DNA of 64,000 bases from Akkermansia muciniphila (GCA_004557455.1 SFDX01000006.1:1-64000); one strand, 5' to 3'; shown: positions 1 to 9,530, counted from the stretch's first letter. Program-made: numbers and translations. Notes: generated from the sequence alone by a model not told the origin.

Positions 1-299
1 CGCTTTCGTTTCCTACTCGCTCAAGCTCTTTCGGGCTTCCCCGTATCGGGGTGCGCAGAGTTTACTCCTTTTTCCCTCGAACGTCAAGCTTATTTTTGCG
101 AAATTCGGCAAAAAAGTACAAAAAGCTGCAAAAAAGTGCCAAAAACGGACCATTTTCGGCAAAATCGGCACAAAAACACCCAATAATTGGCACAAATGGG
201 GCGGGACGGCCTCCAATCGGGGCAAAAGAAAGTAAATTTCCCTGTACTACCTGCAAGGCCAAAGCGATTCCCGAGCCGTGAAAACTGCGACAGAAAACT
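1..299. other. intergenic region, A-rich, no gene recognised
   Basis: No convincing gene is seen. Positions 39-51 form a small GC hairpin (CCCCG-TAT-CGGGG). Roughly 90-180 holds repeated A-tracts of the form GCAAAAAAGT / GCCAAAAACG, which give several short open frames on both strands that look like by-products of base composition. It lies just downstream of the leftward gene ending at 300. Confidence 0.4.
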
Positions 300-2258
300 T
301 CAACGAGTAAACTCGAGGCAGAACTCGAGGACACCGGGAGAAGGCGAGGAGATACGGACGGAAGCAGAGCTACATAGCTCGGCCAAGGCAGAAAGCTCGG
401 CCAACAGAGGAGTATTCGGGTATGACTTGGACACGCGCGCAATCCCCTCCCGCAGCGACACGGTCGAGACAGAACAAATCAACCCGGCAAAAGGTTCACC
501 GAGAGAAGCGCGCAGGGCAAGCAACTCCGTGCTCAATGCCGTAGACGAACTGAGGCAGACACCATCTGACGATACCGCAACATTGGGCGAGAATGCCTCA
601 TTGCTGCCCGGAAGGAAAGGCTTGTGCAGCCTGATTCCGCCGGGAGCCTCGGAGGAAGAAAGCCCGAGCAACTCCGAAGGACCGAGAGAGAGACTTCGAC
701 AAATGTATCCCATCATAGCATCGGCCGTGGCGGGAGCATCCTTCGCTCCGACAACAACTGCAAGACGAGGGAACGGCAGCTTATTTCCCTTCTTCGCCTC
801 GAGCAACGGCGGCACCTCCTCCCCCATATCCACCACCAAACCCACACTCCCCCGCAGATTGCCCCGACACGCCTCCACAGATGATGAACAAGCCAACAGG
901 AAATCCCGCAGGGACTCCGGCAGCAACCCACCGAGCTCCCCGATCAGAAGACGGCAATCTGCAGCCTGAGCGGCAGAAAGCTCCGGCAAAACCAGCGGAG
1001 AACACTCCAGAACCAGCAGAGTCTCCTTCGCCTCCGCCTTCTTCGGGAAGCAGAAGGGCACCTCCGCAAAACGGAGCCCGGCGGAGGGAAGCACGCAGCG
1101 GATGTGATATGCATCGTCCCTCCACCAAGCTACATCCAAAGGCACCCCCACCTCCCCGACCGAGGACAGCAAACGACCCGCAGACTCAGCCAAGCCGGCT
1201 AAACGCCCGGCACGAGCACCCAAATGCGGCGGAACAACACGCAAGGCCTGCCGCACACCGCTCAACGCAGCATTGCCGCGGACGCGCAAGAGCTCCAGTC
1301 CCTCCGGCGAAGCATAAACCCGTCCGATCTCCCCGCTCATCTCCCCCAAGGTAGCAAGCACCTCGGCAGCCTGCTCCGGTTGCTCGCTCAGGACCAGCAC
1401 CAAATCTTCACCAGCGCGTCGCGACAAAAAACACAGACTCCTTCCCTCATATACCTTGCCGAGAGGAAGCAGCATATGCTTGTCAATCAAATGGCCCCGC
1501 ACATCGACTCCCTCATGAGACAAGGCATAAGACTTCAACGCCTCCCCTACCCGTACGGCAAAATTCCTTTCCACGCTCTCCACGCGCACTCGCGTGCACG
1601 CGCCCGCGTCTTCCGACAACAACGATGAGCGCAAAGTCTCTGCAGAAATTCCCATGCCGGCCGCCAGGCTTCCCAGCGCCTCCTCACTCACCATGGCAGA
1701 CGCAATTTCCTTTGGCAACTCCAAACAATACACATAAGGCACAACACGAGCCGGCCGCAGACGCAGCCCCCGCAATTCGCCCACCACAATATCCTCGTGA
1801 TTCAGCAGCCCCATCGACTTCGTCTCCAGCGACCGACAGCAAGCAAGAAACGAATTCTCCCACATCTTCAAGCCATCCCCCTGCCCCGGTGCCGACTTCA
1901 GATGCAGAGCCACCGTCGGCAGACGCAGCCCCGCACACCGGGAAGACATAGACGACACGACCGACTCCCATGCAGCCTTGGCCATCTGTTCCCCATCCAC
2001 CTCCCCCATCTTCACCCAAGCCTCCGTGACGCCCTGAGCCATCGCAGAGGCCAAGGAATCCGCGGCCTCCTCAGAGCCCAGCACCGCACGCTGCACAAGG
2101 AGAGAAACACCGGCCACCCCGGACACCCCACCCCCAGGCAGCGAAGATGTGTTCACATAAAACAGGGTATCGGCAGGCAAAGTCGACACCCTGTCCGCCC
2201 GCGCCGGCAACAGCGAGAGCACAATAATACAGCAAATGCAAATTAAACGACCAATCAC
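300..2258 (-). CDS. secreted protein of unknown function
   Basis: 652 aa. I do not recognise the family. A signal peptide is visible: a hydrophobic run (about residues 5-16) followed by LLPARA-D, so cleavage near residue 21 is likely and the protein should be periplasmic or outer-membrane associated. The mature N-terminus (LPADTLFYVNTSSLPGG) loosely resembles the start of DUF3352-type proteins, which is only an impression. The rest is Leu/Ala/Ser-rich without obvious motifs or transmembrane helices. The start is a GTG at 2258, chosen because a strong promoter (TTGACA, 17 bp, TACACT) ends 7 nt before it. It is divergent from the thioredoxin-like gene at 2373. Confidence 0.7.
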   Translation of the reverse strand: MIGRLICICCIIVLSLLPARADRVSTLPADTLFYVNTSSLPGGGVSGVAGVSLLVQRAVLGSEEAADSLASAMAQGVTEAWVKMGEVDGEQMAKAAWESVVSSMSSRCAGLRLPTVALHLKSAPGQGDGLKMWENSFLACCRSLETKSMGLLNHEDIVVGELRGLRLRPARVVPYVYCLELPKEIASAMVSEEALGSLAAGMGISAETLRSSLLSEDAGACTRVRVESVERNFAVRVGEALKSYALSHEGVDVRGHLIDKHMLLPLGKVYEGRSLCFLSRRAGEDLVLVLSEQPEQAAEVLATLGEMSGEIGRVYASPEGLELLRVRGNAALSGVRQALRVVPPHLGARAGRLAGLAESAGRLLSSVGEVGVPLDVAWWRDDAYHIRCVLPSAGLRFAEVPFCFPKKAEAKETLLVLECSPLVLPELSAAQAADCRLLIGELGGLLPESLRDFLLACSSSVEACRGNLRGSVGLVVDMGEEVPPLLEAKKGNKLPFPRLAVVVGAKDAPATADAMMGYICRSLSLGPSELLGLSSSEAPGGIRLHKPFLPGSNEAFSPNVAVSSDGVCLSSSTALSTELLALRASLGEPFAGLICSVSTVSLREGIARVSKSYPNTPLLAELSALAELCSSASVRISSPSPGVLEFCLEFTR

Positions 2259-2265
2259 TATCCCC

Positions 2266-2294
2266 AGTGTACCCTACTTCCGCGCACGTGTCAA
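2266..2294 (-). promoter_or_regulatory. promoter of the secreted protein gene ending at 300
   Basis: On the minus strand TTGACA (2294-2289), 17-bp spacer, TACACT (2271-2266). Only 7 nt separate the -10 box from the GTG start at 2258, so the transcript should be leaderless or nearly so. Confidence 0.7.
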
Positions 2295-2336
2295 ACAGGA
2301 AATTACAGAAAAAGCCACCTCTGACGCTGTTTTGTA

Positions 2337-2365
2337 TTGCTGCACCGCACATATCGTGCTACAAT
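2337..2365 (+). promoter_or_regulatory. promoter of the thioredoxin-like gene
   Basis: TTGCTG (2337-2342), 17-bp spacer, TACAAT (2360-2365). The ATG at 2373 begins 7 nt later. This excludes the longer TTG (2337) and ATG (2364) starts, which lie inside the promoter. Confidence 0.65.
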
Positions 2366-2372
2366 GCAAGCC

Positions 2373-4235
2373 ATGTACCACGAATCGGCTTTTTTTCTGA
2401 TCCCCGCTGCACTCATTGCCCCCGCCATCGGTGCTGAGTGGATGACTGATTTTGACGCCGCCAAGGCCCGGGCTGCGAAAGAAGGTAAGGCTGTGCTCAT
2501 TGACTTCACGGGGTCTGACTGGTGCGGATACTGCATCAAACTGCGGCGCGATGTATTTGATAAGGATGATTTTACCGTCTACGCGAAAGATAAATTTGTT
2601 CTGTTGGAAATAGACCAGCCGCACAAGATCAAAATGCCCCCCGAAAAATTGGCTGCTAACCGAAAATTGTCGGAGACCTATGGAGTGGACGGCTACCCCA
2701 CCGTGCTGGTGGTTGACAGCGAAGGCACCCTGATGGGCGGCTTCTGCGGTTATCCGGGTTCCGCTGATGAGGTACAGGATCTACTGGACAATGCCTACGA
2801 CAACTTCAAAAAACTGAAGGATGCAGGCAAGGACAAAAAGCTCGAGGTACTCCGCACCATCTACGATGAGCTGGATGAGGATCTGCAAGAGTGCGCTGAC
2901 AGCCTGCGCCGCGCCATTGTTGCCGCCGATCCGGAGGATAAAGCAGGACTTCGCAAATCCATGGCCGCTAAAGAGGAACGCCGGGGCATTCTGAATGAGC
3001 TGCACGAGGCCCCTACCCCACAGCGCTGCCTAGAAATTATTGATGTCCACCTCCCCGGAATTTCTGCAGAAAACCGCACAGGCCTGCTTGCAATGAAGGA
3101 ACTCATTCTGTTGAATACAGCCCGCAGCGTGGATGATGTTATTAAAGCGCGCGATACCATTGCCACTGCGCTGGAAACCGAGAAAGACCCGAAGGTCATT
3201 GCTGCTATCCGCAAGAATATCGAGGAGCGTTACAAGGATCCGGCCGGGACGCTGCGACTTATCCGCGATGATGAAGAAGAGGAGGAAGAAGAGACCGAGC
3301 TGGAAGCGTCTCAACCCACGCCCGCTGCTCAACAGGAAGCACCGGAGCAGAAGTTAAGCTGGGAGACGGATTTTGAGGCCGCTGCCCAACGCGCCGAGCG
3401 AGAAGGCAAGCTGCTGCTGGTGGAGTTTACGGGATCCGACTGGTGCGGTGCGTGCATGCAGATGCACCGCAGTGTGCTGGACAAACCGGAGTTTGCCGAT
3501 GAAATTCGCCCCGGCTTCATTCCCGTCTGCTTGGATTATCCCCGCAAAACGAAGCAACCTGCCGAGCTAAGGAAGCAGAACAGCGAGCTCGCCCGTCGCT
3601 TTGCTATCCAGGGCTTCCCTACTCTGCTGGTACTCACCCCCTCCGGGGAGCTTTGCGGAGGCTTCGCCGGTTGCCGCACTCGGGTACAGGATGTGCTGGA
3701 CATTCTCGATGAGGCCCGGCGCTCTGCCGACAAACTGAAGAAGTCTGCCTCCCTGCCTCCGCAGGAACGCCTGGCCATTCTTGTAGAGCTCTACCGCGCT
3801 CTCCCGGAGGCCCTGCGTCCGACCGCCGCAGCCCTCCGCAGCGAGATTGCAGCCCTTGACCCACAGGACACCGCCGGCATCGCCCGAGAGGAGTCTGTGC
3901 TGGCCGAGCAGGAACGCATCAATACCCGCATGGCAGGCATCCGCAGCCCCGAGGAACGACTCCTCGTTCTCGAAGAACTGCTTCGCTCGGCCCACAAGGA
4001 GAACCTGGCCATGCTGTATGACCTGCAGGAAAATGCCCTGCTTGCCACCGCTACCTCAACCGAGCATGTTGCCCGCGCCGAACAAGCCGCCCTCCTCGCA
4101 GCGGAATCACTCCGCATCCTCAACCCCGACCGCTCCGAGCGAGCCAAGAAAGAAGCCCTTGCCCGCTACGCAGACAAAGCCGCCACCCTCCGCGAGCTCA
4201 ACGAGCTCCGTGCCAAGCACCGCCCGGATCGGTGA
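2373..4235 (+). CDS. secreted protein with two thioredoxin-like domains
   Basis: 620 aa. A signal peptide is followed by AIGA-E (cleavage near residue 21), so it should act in the periplasm. Two thioredoxin-7/DsbD-C-like domains are arranged as an internal duplication. Each begins with an acidic segment (W-x-TDF-x-AA), then FTGSDWCGxC: the first has C51-G-Y-C54, the second C358-G-A-C361. Each continues to a cis-proline type segment (GYPT and GFPT) and is followed by a long charged helical region. A Glu-rich linker lies near residues 300-320. Both active sites are intact CxxC pairs, so disulfide exchange or reduction is likely, but the substrate is unknown. It is convergent with the GT2 gene ending at 4257. 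Confidence 0.8.
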   Translation: MYHESAFFLIPAALIAPAIGAEWMTDFDAAKARAAKEGKAVLIDFTGSDWCGYCIKLRRDVFDKDDFTVYAKDKFVLLEIDQPHKIKMPPEKLAANRKLSETYGVDGYPTVLVVDSEGTLMGGFCGYPGSADEVQDLLDNAYDNFKKLKDAGKDKKLEVLRTIYDELDEDLQECADSLRRAIVAADPEDKAGLRKSMAAKEERRGILNELHEAPTPQRCLEIIDVHLPGISAENRTGLLAMKELILLNTARSVDDVIKARDTIATALETEKDPKVIAAIRKNIEERYKDPAGTLRLIRDDEEEEEEETELEASQPTPAAQQEAPEQKLSWETDFEAAAQRAEREGKLLLVEFTGSDWCGACMQMHRSVLDKPEFADEIRPGFIPVCLDYPRKTKQPAELRKQNSELARRFAIQGFPTLLVLTPSGELCGGFAGCRTRVQDVLDILDEARRSADKLKKSASLPPQERLAILVELYRALPEALRPTAAALRSEIAALDPQDTAGIAREESVLAEQERINTRMAGIRSPEERLLVLEELLRSAHKENLAMLYDLQENALLATATSTEHVARAEQAALLAAESLRILNPDRSERAKKEALARYADKAATLRELNELRAKHRPDR

Positions 4236-4256
4236 CCAAGGAATTCGGTCTGAATA

Positions 4257-5342
4257 CTATTTAGATGCGGTGTGTTTATTAAATTTCAGCCGACAAAAAA
4301 GCCTGAAGGGCAACAAACGAGGGAAGGCCCACCTCTTAAAATTCGGAGAAACGGCTCTTTGATATTTGAAAATACGGACGAGTCGCCGGATCCACGAAAC
4401 AGACCACCAACGATCACGCAGACGACAAGCAGCAATACGGCGGTTTACACACTCCTTGTATTGCAACAGTTGTTCCGGTGAAAAATCCGATAAACCTTCC
4501 TCCTTTTCGGCACGTTCAATGGCACGTAAATTCTCCAACTCAGTTGCAAGCTCAAAGGCAGCATATCGGGTCATGAACAGCTCATGCTCACAGTACCCAT
4601 TGTAGTCCCACACCCGCTCCCGATTGAGAATATTTCCGGCGTGACTGCGGTAATGACACGCTATCTCTCTGCTACCGAGAATAGGCCCGCTGAGAACCGA
4701 GCGAGTTTGAAGCGGCGGGTCCTGAGCAAAACGTTGATGATTGTCCTCTGCAACCAATTTTTTCCACTTGCCACGCAGTAAACATGTTCTGGTAGCCATA
4801 GCACAACCATACGCCGAAATTCTACCGGCGTCCGCGCATTGATTCAAGACTCTCTCCTGTGGAGTGTGGAGATAAAGCTCCTGAGGTGCAACATTGTAAT
4901 CGAAAAAGCCGTAACTCATATACCCCCACAAATTCCCATGAGAATCCATCTGACGAGCAGATAACATAATCATTACCACATCAGGATAGTCCCGTATCAG
5001 TTCAGCCGTTTTTTGCAGTCTGTCAGGACACTGAACATCATCACCATCCAGCAGAATAACCCACTCATATTTGGCGGCAGCATAGCCGGCATCAGTTGCC
5101 CCGGCAACACCTTTGTTCTCAGCCAACCTGACAATTTTCACTTCAAGATGACTCGATGATTCAGCTATTGTCTTCTCAATGAGCTCCACGGAATCGTCCG
5201 TCGAGGCATCATCGACAATGATCAACTCCATGGGGCCGTCATATTTCATGGAGAGAGCTGATCTCACAGCCTCCTGAATGAAATTATGCTGGTTATAGCA
5301 GGTCATCACCATGCTGAAACCCGGTAATTGTTTGGTGTCCAT
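4257..5342 (-). CDS. family 2 glycosyltransferase
   Basis: 361 aa. The N-terminal two thirds is a GT-A fold: the nucleotide-binding start (MTCYNQHNFIQEA), the DDAST motif and the metal-binding LLDGDD motif are all present. It should transfer a sugar from a nucleotide-sugar donor to a cell-surface glycan or lipid acceptor; the acceptor cannot be read from the sequence. The C-terminus is basic and aromatic and may touch the membrane. It is the last gene of a leftward operon, 17 bp after the aldehyde dehydrogenase. Its base composition is visibly more AT-rich than the rest of that operon, suggesting later acquisition. Confidence 0.82.
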   Translation of the reverse strand: MDTKQLPGFSMVMTCYNQHNFIQEAVRSALSMKYDGPMELIIVDDASTDDSVELIEKTIAESSSHLEVKIVRLAENKGVAGATDAGYAAAKYEWVILLDGDDVQCPDRLQKTAELIRDYPDVVMIMLSARQMDSHGNLWGYMSYGFFDYNVAPQELYLHTPQERVLNQCADAGRISAYGCAMATRTCLLRGKWKKLVAEDNHQRFAQDPPLQTRSVLSGPILGSREIACHYRSHAGNILNRERVWDYNGYCEHELFMTRYAAFELATELENLRAIERAEKEEGLSDFSPEQLLQYKECVNRRIAACRLRDRWWSVSWIRRLVRIFKYQRAVSPNFKRWAFPRLLPFRLFCRLKFNKHTASK

Positions 5343-5359
5343 CGTTATTTATATTGTTG

Positions 5360-6724
5360 TCAGCGAAGGAAGAGGCGGAGAATAAAGCGTTTGAGGGCGG
5401 TGTAGGGTTGGTAGCGGAAAGGGAGGTCGAGAGAGAAGCCGCGTTGGAGGATGGACTTGTAGTGGGTGAAGGTGTCGAAACCGGCTTTGCCGTGGTAGGC
5501 ACCCATTCCGCTGTCACCGACGCCGCCGAAGGGGAGATTAGGGACAGCGAGGTGGACAACGGTATCGTTGATGCAGCCACCGCCGAAGTGGAGAGAAGAG
5601 AGAAGTCGGTCGCGGGTCGATTTCTCCGATGTAAAGATGTAGCAAGCCAGAGGACGTGGGCGGGAGAGCACGAAGTCCTCGGCCTCGGAAAGATCGCGGA
5701 AGGGGAGAAGGGGCAAAATAGGCCCGAAAATTTCCTGCTGCATGCAGGGAGAATCCGGGGTCACCCTGCCCAGCAGAGTCGGCTCGATACGCAGAGACTC
5801 GGCATCCCCCTTGCCACCGAGTAGAACCTCCGAGCCGTCCATCAGCCCCATCAGCCTGTCAAAATGACGCTTGTTGACAATATGCGTATAATCTGACGCC
5901 GCCAGAGGCTCCTTACCGAGCATAGACTGAACCTCCTCACAGAAAGCCCGAGTAAAAGACTCCAGCACGCTCTCGTGAACCAAGGCATAATCCGGGGCCA
6001 CACAGGTTTGGCCGGCATTCAGCACCTTACCGAAAGCAATACGCCGCGCCGCCAAGCGAACATCGGCCGTAGCATCGACAATACAGGGACTCTTCCCGCC
6101 CAGCTCAAGCGTCAGGGGCGTCAGGTGCTCCGCTGCGGCCTTCATCACGATTTTCCCGATAGCCGTGCCGCCCGTGAAGAAAATGTAATCAAAACGCTGC
6201 TCCAGCAAACGCATGCAAACCTCCGGACCACCCTGCACCACCGCCACATGATCCGGCTTGAAGACCTCACCGAGCAACTGCGCCGTGGCCTCCGCCGTTG
6301 CAGGCGCCAGCTCCGAGGGTTTCAGCACGCAGGTATTTCCGGCAGCAATGGACGCAATCAAGGGATCCAGGGCCAACAAAAGAGGGTAATTCCACGGACT
6401 CATCACCAGCGTGACACCGTAGGGCTCCGGCACCACTCGACACTTTGTCGGGAACTGCGCCAAGGGACACCCCACCCGCCGGGGCTTTGACCAGCGCTTC
6501 AGGCTCCCGATGGCCTCCCGAAGGCTCCCGAGCAGCAGCCCAATCTCCGCCATATAGGCCTCCGTGGCACATTTTCCCAAGTCCTGCTTCAGCGCATCCT
6601 GCAAACGCCCCTCGGAACGCAGCAAGGCTTTCCGCAGACGCTTCAGACAGTCGATTCGGTAAGCGGGATTCAGCGTAACCCCGGTGCGAAAAAAAGCACG
6701 CTGGCGCTCAACAATCGCGTTCAT
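5360..6724 (-). CDS. aldehyde dehydrogenase (class 3-like)
   Basis: 454 aa, the short form typical of class 3 and fatty-aldehyde dehydrogenases. It has the catalytic Cys in GQTCVAPDY, the general-base Glu in LELGGKSP, and the NAD-binding segment around PWNYPL. It oxidises an aldehyde to the acid with NAD(P). The ATG at 6724 sits one base after the TGA of the upstream alcohol dehydrogenase (TGA-C-ATG), so the two are probably translationally coupled and may run alcohol to aldehyde to acid. An in-frame ATG at 6739 inside the upstream gene is the alternative start. The substrate is unknown. Confidence 0.88.
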   Translation of the reverse strand: MNAIVERQRAFFRTGVTLNPAYRIDCLKRLRKALLRSEGRLQDALKQDLGKCATEAYMAEIGLLLGSLREAIGSLKRWSKPRRVGCPLAQFPTKCRVVPEPYGVTLVMSPWNYPLLLALDPLIASIAAGNTCVLKPSELAPATAEATAQLLGEVFKPDHVAVVQGGPEVCMRLLEQRFDYIFFTGGTAIGKIVMKAAAEHLTPLTLELGGKSPCIVDATADVRLAARRIAFGKVLNAGQTCVAPDYALVHESVLESFTRAFCEEVQSMLGKEPLAASDYTHIVNKRHFDRLMGLMDGSEVLLGGKGDAESLRIEPTLLGRVTPDSPCMQQEIFGPILPLLPFRDLSEAEDFVLSRPRPLACYIFTSEKSTRDRLLSSLHFGGGCINDTVVHLAVPNLPFGGVGDSGMGAYHGKAGFDTFTHYKSILQRGFSLDLPFRYQPYTALKRFILRLFLR

Positions 6725-6725
6725 G

Positions 6726-7910
6726 TCAGTAAGCAGCATTCAAAATATCCAATATCTCCGTCTCACCGGCAGCACGAGGATTGACGATAATTGCGCCGTC
6801 ATTCACCGCCACCTCTGCCACACGAGCAAAAGCATCCTTGGACACCCCCGCCTCATGCAAGGAGCGCGGCAGACCCGTCAGCTCGGACAACTGAGCAGAC
6901 AGGTCCTCCACCGCAGCAATGGCAGCCCCGGCCCGTTCTGCCACCGGCATGCCCTCCGCCGCCTCACGCCCCACCAGATGAGGCAGCAAAGCAGCATAGG
7001 AAGAAGCAATCTTCGGCAAGTTGTAGCGCATCACATGCGGCAGCAGAATCATCATCGCGATGGCGTGCGGCACATGGCAGACGCCGCCTAAAGCGTGCCC
7101 GATAGCATGCACCAGCCCCACCATCGAGTTAGAGAACGCGATCCCCGCCATCGTGCTACCCAGAGCCATGGCATAACGCGCCTTCTTATCCGAGCCGCAG
7201 CGCGTTGCCTGAACAATATTCTGCGTCAGAAGCTCCATAGCAGCCGTGGCATAAGCAGTGGAAAGCGGGTTGGCCTGCAGACAGGTAGCTGCCTCGATGG
7301 CATGCGTCAGGGCATCCATACCGGTGCTCGCTGTAGCCTTCGGCGGCAGGCTCTCCGTCATCACGGGATCCAACACAGCTACATCCGGCTCCACATAGGG
7401 GGAAAGGAACTCCATCTTGACCTGAGTCTCATCGTTACGAATGACAGCCACCCCCGTACACTCCGAACCCGTCCCACAGGTCGTGGGAACGGCGATGAAC
7501 GGGATATCCCGTCCCTTGGGCAAACTCTCGAAACCGCTGATACTCAACAAATCATCCACCTCCTGCGATAGCACCAAGCGCACCCCCTTGGCTGTATCCA
7601 GCACCGAACCACCACCGACCGCAACCAAAGCATCGCAATGCAGGTCACGGTAGTAGGCTGCAATACGGTTGACAACAGCCAGCGAGGAATCAACGGGAAT
7701 ATCCGTAAAACCGCCCGCAGGCGAGCATCCCTCCGCCTCCATGGCCTGCACCACGCGACGCAGCGTGCCGATGCGGTTCAGCACAGCATCCGACAGCACC
7801 AAGGGCCGCGACGCCCCCAGCTGTTTCAGTTCCCAAGCAATGCGAGAGAGAGCTGTCTCACCGCACAAAAGTTTGACACCGTTATGAAACTCAAAGTATG
7901 GATTATTCAT
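6726..7910 (-). CDS. iron-containing alcohol dehydrogenase
   Basis: 394 aa, group III Fe-dependent ADH. Visible motifs are GGGSVLDTAKG for the dinucleotide site, TTCGTGSE, and the metal ligands in GMDALTHAIEA and HAIGHALGG plus the downstream HVPHA, where the family usually has HG. It interconverts alcohols and aldehydes with NAD(P)H. The start ATG at 7910 overlaps the stop of the small gene upstream by 8 nt; the longer open frame upstream has no family similarity. It sits directly before an aldehyde dehydrogenase, so both probably act on the same carbon chain. Confidence 0.88.
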   Translation of the reverse strand: MNNPYFEFHNGVKLLCGETALSRIAWELKQLGASRPLVLSDAVLNRIGTLRRVVQAMEAEGCSPAGGFTDIPVDSSLAVVNRIAAYYRDLHCDALVAVGGGSVLDTAKGVRLVLSQEVDDLLSISGFESLPKGRDIPFIAVPTTCGTGSECTGVAVIRNDETQVKMEFLSPYVEPDVAVLDPVMTESLPPKATASTGMDALTHAIEAATCLQANPLSTAYATAAMELLTQNIVQATRCGSDKKARYAMALGSTMAGIAFSNSMVGLVHAIGHALGGVCHVPHAIAMMILLPHVMRYNLPKIASSYAALLPHLVGREAAEGMPVAERAGAAIAAVEDLSAQLSELTGLPRSLHEAGVSKDAFARVAEVAVNDGAIIVNPRAAGETEILDILNAAY

Positions 7911-8412
7911 ATTTTTTATAGCGGAAGGAGAGGAAACCCAGCAACATGCGACCATAGAGGCGCAACGCACAGACCTCACGGCGCGGCACGTCCGTCAGAA
8001 TACGTCGCGTGATGAAACGCGGGAAGAGGTAACTCTCCACCAAATCAACCAGACGTGCCAAAATCATCACCTCACCCAAGTCACCACGCACCGTGAAAGC
8101 ATGGCGCGCATAGGCCTGCGGCACACTCATCGCCCCGCAGAAGAGCCGGAAAGACAGAGGCAGAGATTTAATACTCAAGGTGTTCGCCGACTCCGCTGCC
8201 TTTGCCAAACGCAACAGACGTCCACCCCTCCACTGAACAAAAAGAGAAGGCCCACCCACACAGGTATGCACGGCGAACGCCAGCCCCTCCGGCATGCGGG
8301 AGAACTCCCGGGCAGCGCGGCTATCCAAGCACGGCAGCTCAGCCATCGCTGCATGCAACACCCGCAGCACTACGGCCACCGTGCATCGCTGCAATCGTTG
8401 CTTCATGCTCAT
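7903..8412 (-). CDS. small protein of unknown function, possibly SCP2-like
   Basis: 169 aa, no signal peptide. I do not recognise it with certainty. The middle (from about residue 45, LAFAVHTCVGGPSLFVQW, to the segment VRGDLGEVMILARLVDLVE) has the alternating pattern of an SCP2-type lipid-binding domain, with a hydrophobic C-terminal helix (YLFPRF). If so it would bind a lipid or hydrophobic ligand. It lies in an operon between tsaC and the alcohol/aldehyde dehydrogenases, overlapping the latter by 8 nt. Alternative starts are MSMK (8412) and MK (8406). Confidence 0.6.
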   Translation of the reverse strand: MSMKQRLQRCTVAVVLRVLHAAMAELPCLDSRAAREFSRMPEGLAFAVHTCVGGPSLFVQWRGGRLLRLAKAAESANTLSIKSLPLSFRLFCGAMSVPQAYARHAFTVRGDLGEVMILARLVDLVESYLFPRFITRRILTDVPRREVCALRLYGRMLLGFLSFRYKKYE

Positions 8413-8424
8413 GAACTCCGGGGG

Positions 8425-9465
8425 TCAGTGTTGCTCCCGCTGCGCCGCCGCACGGGTCAGGCGATCCATCATCGCACAGCCCAGACCGGTTTTCGGCAGC
8501 TCCTCGGCAATGATCACATCGACATTCTCGCACTCATCCATGGCACGCATCACGGCGAACAGACGCACCGCCGCCTCCGCCAAGCGTCCACTACCGGGGG
8601 AAAGAGGCATCACTTCCTCCCAGCAGTCCAAGGCAGCCAACGGCGAGTCCCCCTGGTAGGTAATCAGACCGTAACGCACCCCCTCCTGCGGCTCGAAGGG
8701 AGCCTTGGGATCATGCAGCACGAGTAACTTATTCGGCGCGTAGTGACTCTTGAGCTGCCCCGGCGCATTGGGAACAGCAGAAGGCGCATTCTTACCGGGC
8801 TTCAACACACGGCAGATACGGCGGATCCGCTCCACGGTTATCGGCCCCTCCCGCAGCAGGCGGACGGCAGGCTTACCCTTGTCATCCAAGCAAGGCATCA
8901 GAATCGTACTCTCCAGCCCCTCTGAGCAAGCCCCGGCATCCAGCACCAGAGGAATGGCGCCCCCCAACTCCTTGAGCACCGCCCCTGCACTCGTGGGGGA
9001 GATATGCCCGAAGCGGTTGGCACTGGGCGCGGCGATGGGGTGCTCCAGAATGCGGCTGATGGCACGCATAGCAGGATGCGACGGCACGCGGCAGGCCACG
9101 GTCGGCAGCCCGCTCGTGACAATATCCGGTACGCAGCTCTTGCGCGGCAACACCAAGGTCATCGGCCCCGGCCAAAACTCCTTTGCCAACGCCGCCACCG
9201 TATCCCGCAGCTCGTCCGGGACCTCGGTAATATCAAACACCGCCTTCAGGTGCGGCAGATGGCAGATCAGCGGATCGAAAGTCGGGCGCTCCTTCACGGC
9301 GAACACCTTGGCCACGGCCTCGGGATTGAAAGCATCCGCGGCCAAGCCGTAAACTGTTTCCGTGGGCACCGCCACAAGCTCCCCCGCCTGAAGCAGACTC
9401 GCCGCCTCGCGATACACGGCGCGGCAGTCCTCCAGCGGGTCGATTTCGATTACTCGCGTTTCCAT
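8425..9465 (-). CDS. tsaC: L-threonylcarbamoyladenylate synthase, long Sua5 type
   Basis: 346 aa. It makes threonylcarbamoyl-AMP from threonine, bicarbonate and ATP for the t6A37 modification of ANN-decoding tRNAs. The YrdC domain fills about residues 15-200, with the signature VPTETVYGLAADA (33-45), a KxRP-type loop (KERPTFDPLI) and the later SAN-like motif (APSANRFGHISPT). A C-terminal Sua5 domain follows, starting with the typical linker APGQLKSHYAP. The start ATG at 9465 lies 6 nt behind a clear promoter; the longer frame would run through it. It is the first gene of the operon running down to 4257. Confidence 0.92.
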   Translation of the reverse strand: METRVIEIDPLEDCRAVYREAASLLQAGELVAVPTETVYGLAADAFNPEAVAKVFAVKERPTFDPLICHLPHLKAVFDITEVPDELRDTVAALAKEFWPGPMTLVLPRKSCVPDIVTSGLPTVACRVPSHPAMRAISRILEHPIAAPSANRFGHISPTSAGAVLKELGGAIPLVLDAGACSEGLESTILMPCLDDKGKPAVRLLREGPITVERIRRICRVLKPGKNAPSAVPNAPGQLKSHYAPNKLLVLHDPKAPFEPQEGVRYGLITYQGDSPLAALDCWEEVMPLSPGSGRLAEAAVRLFAVMRAMDECENVDVIIAEELPKTGLGCAMMDRLTRAAAQREQH

Positions 9466-9471
9466 GCCCCC

Positions 9472-9500
9472 AGTATACGCCCGCGCGGCGTCAAAGTCAA
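9472..9500 (-). promoter_or_regulatory. promoter of tsaC operon
   Basis: Minus strand TTGACT (9500-9495), 17-bp spacer, TATACT (9477-9472), then 6 nt to the ATG at 9465. It is divergent from the promoter at 9531. Confidence 0.7.
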
Positions 9501-9530
9501 CCGCAAACGCCCCATGCCGCGCTTTCTGCC

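Noticed and set aside
62..442. Minus-strand frame of 126 codons at the left edge
   Set aside because: It overlaps the 3' end of the secreted protein gene in another frame. Its repetitive Phe/Ala/Ser content follows from the A-tracts rather than from a protein pattern.
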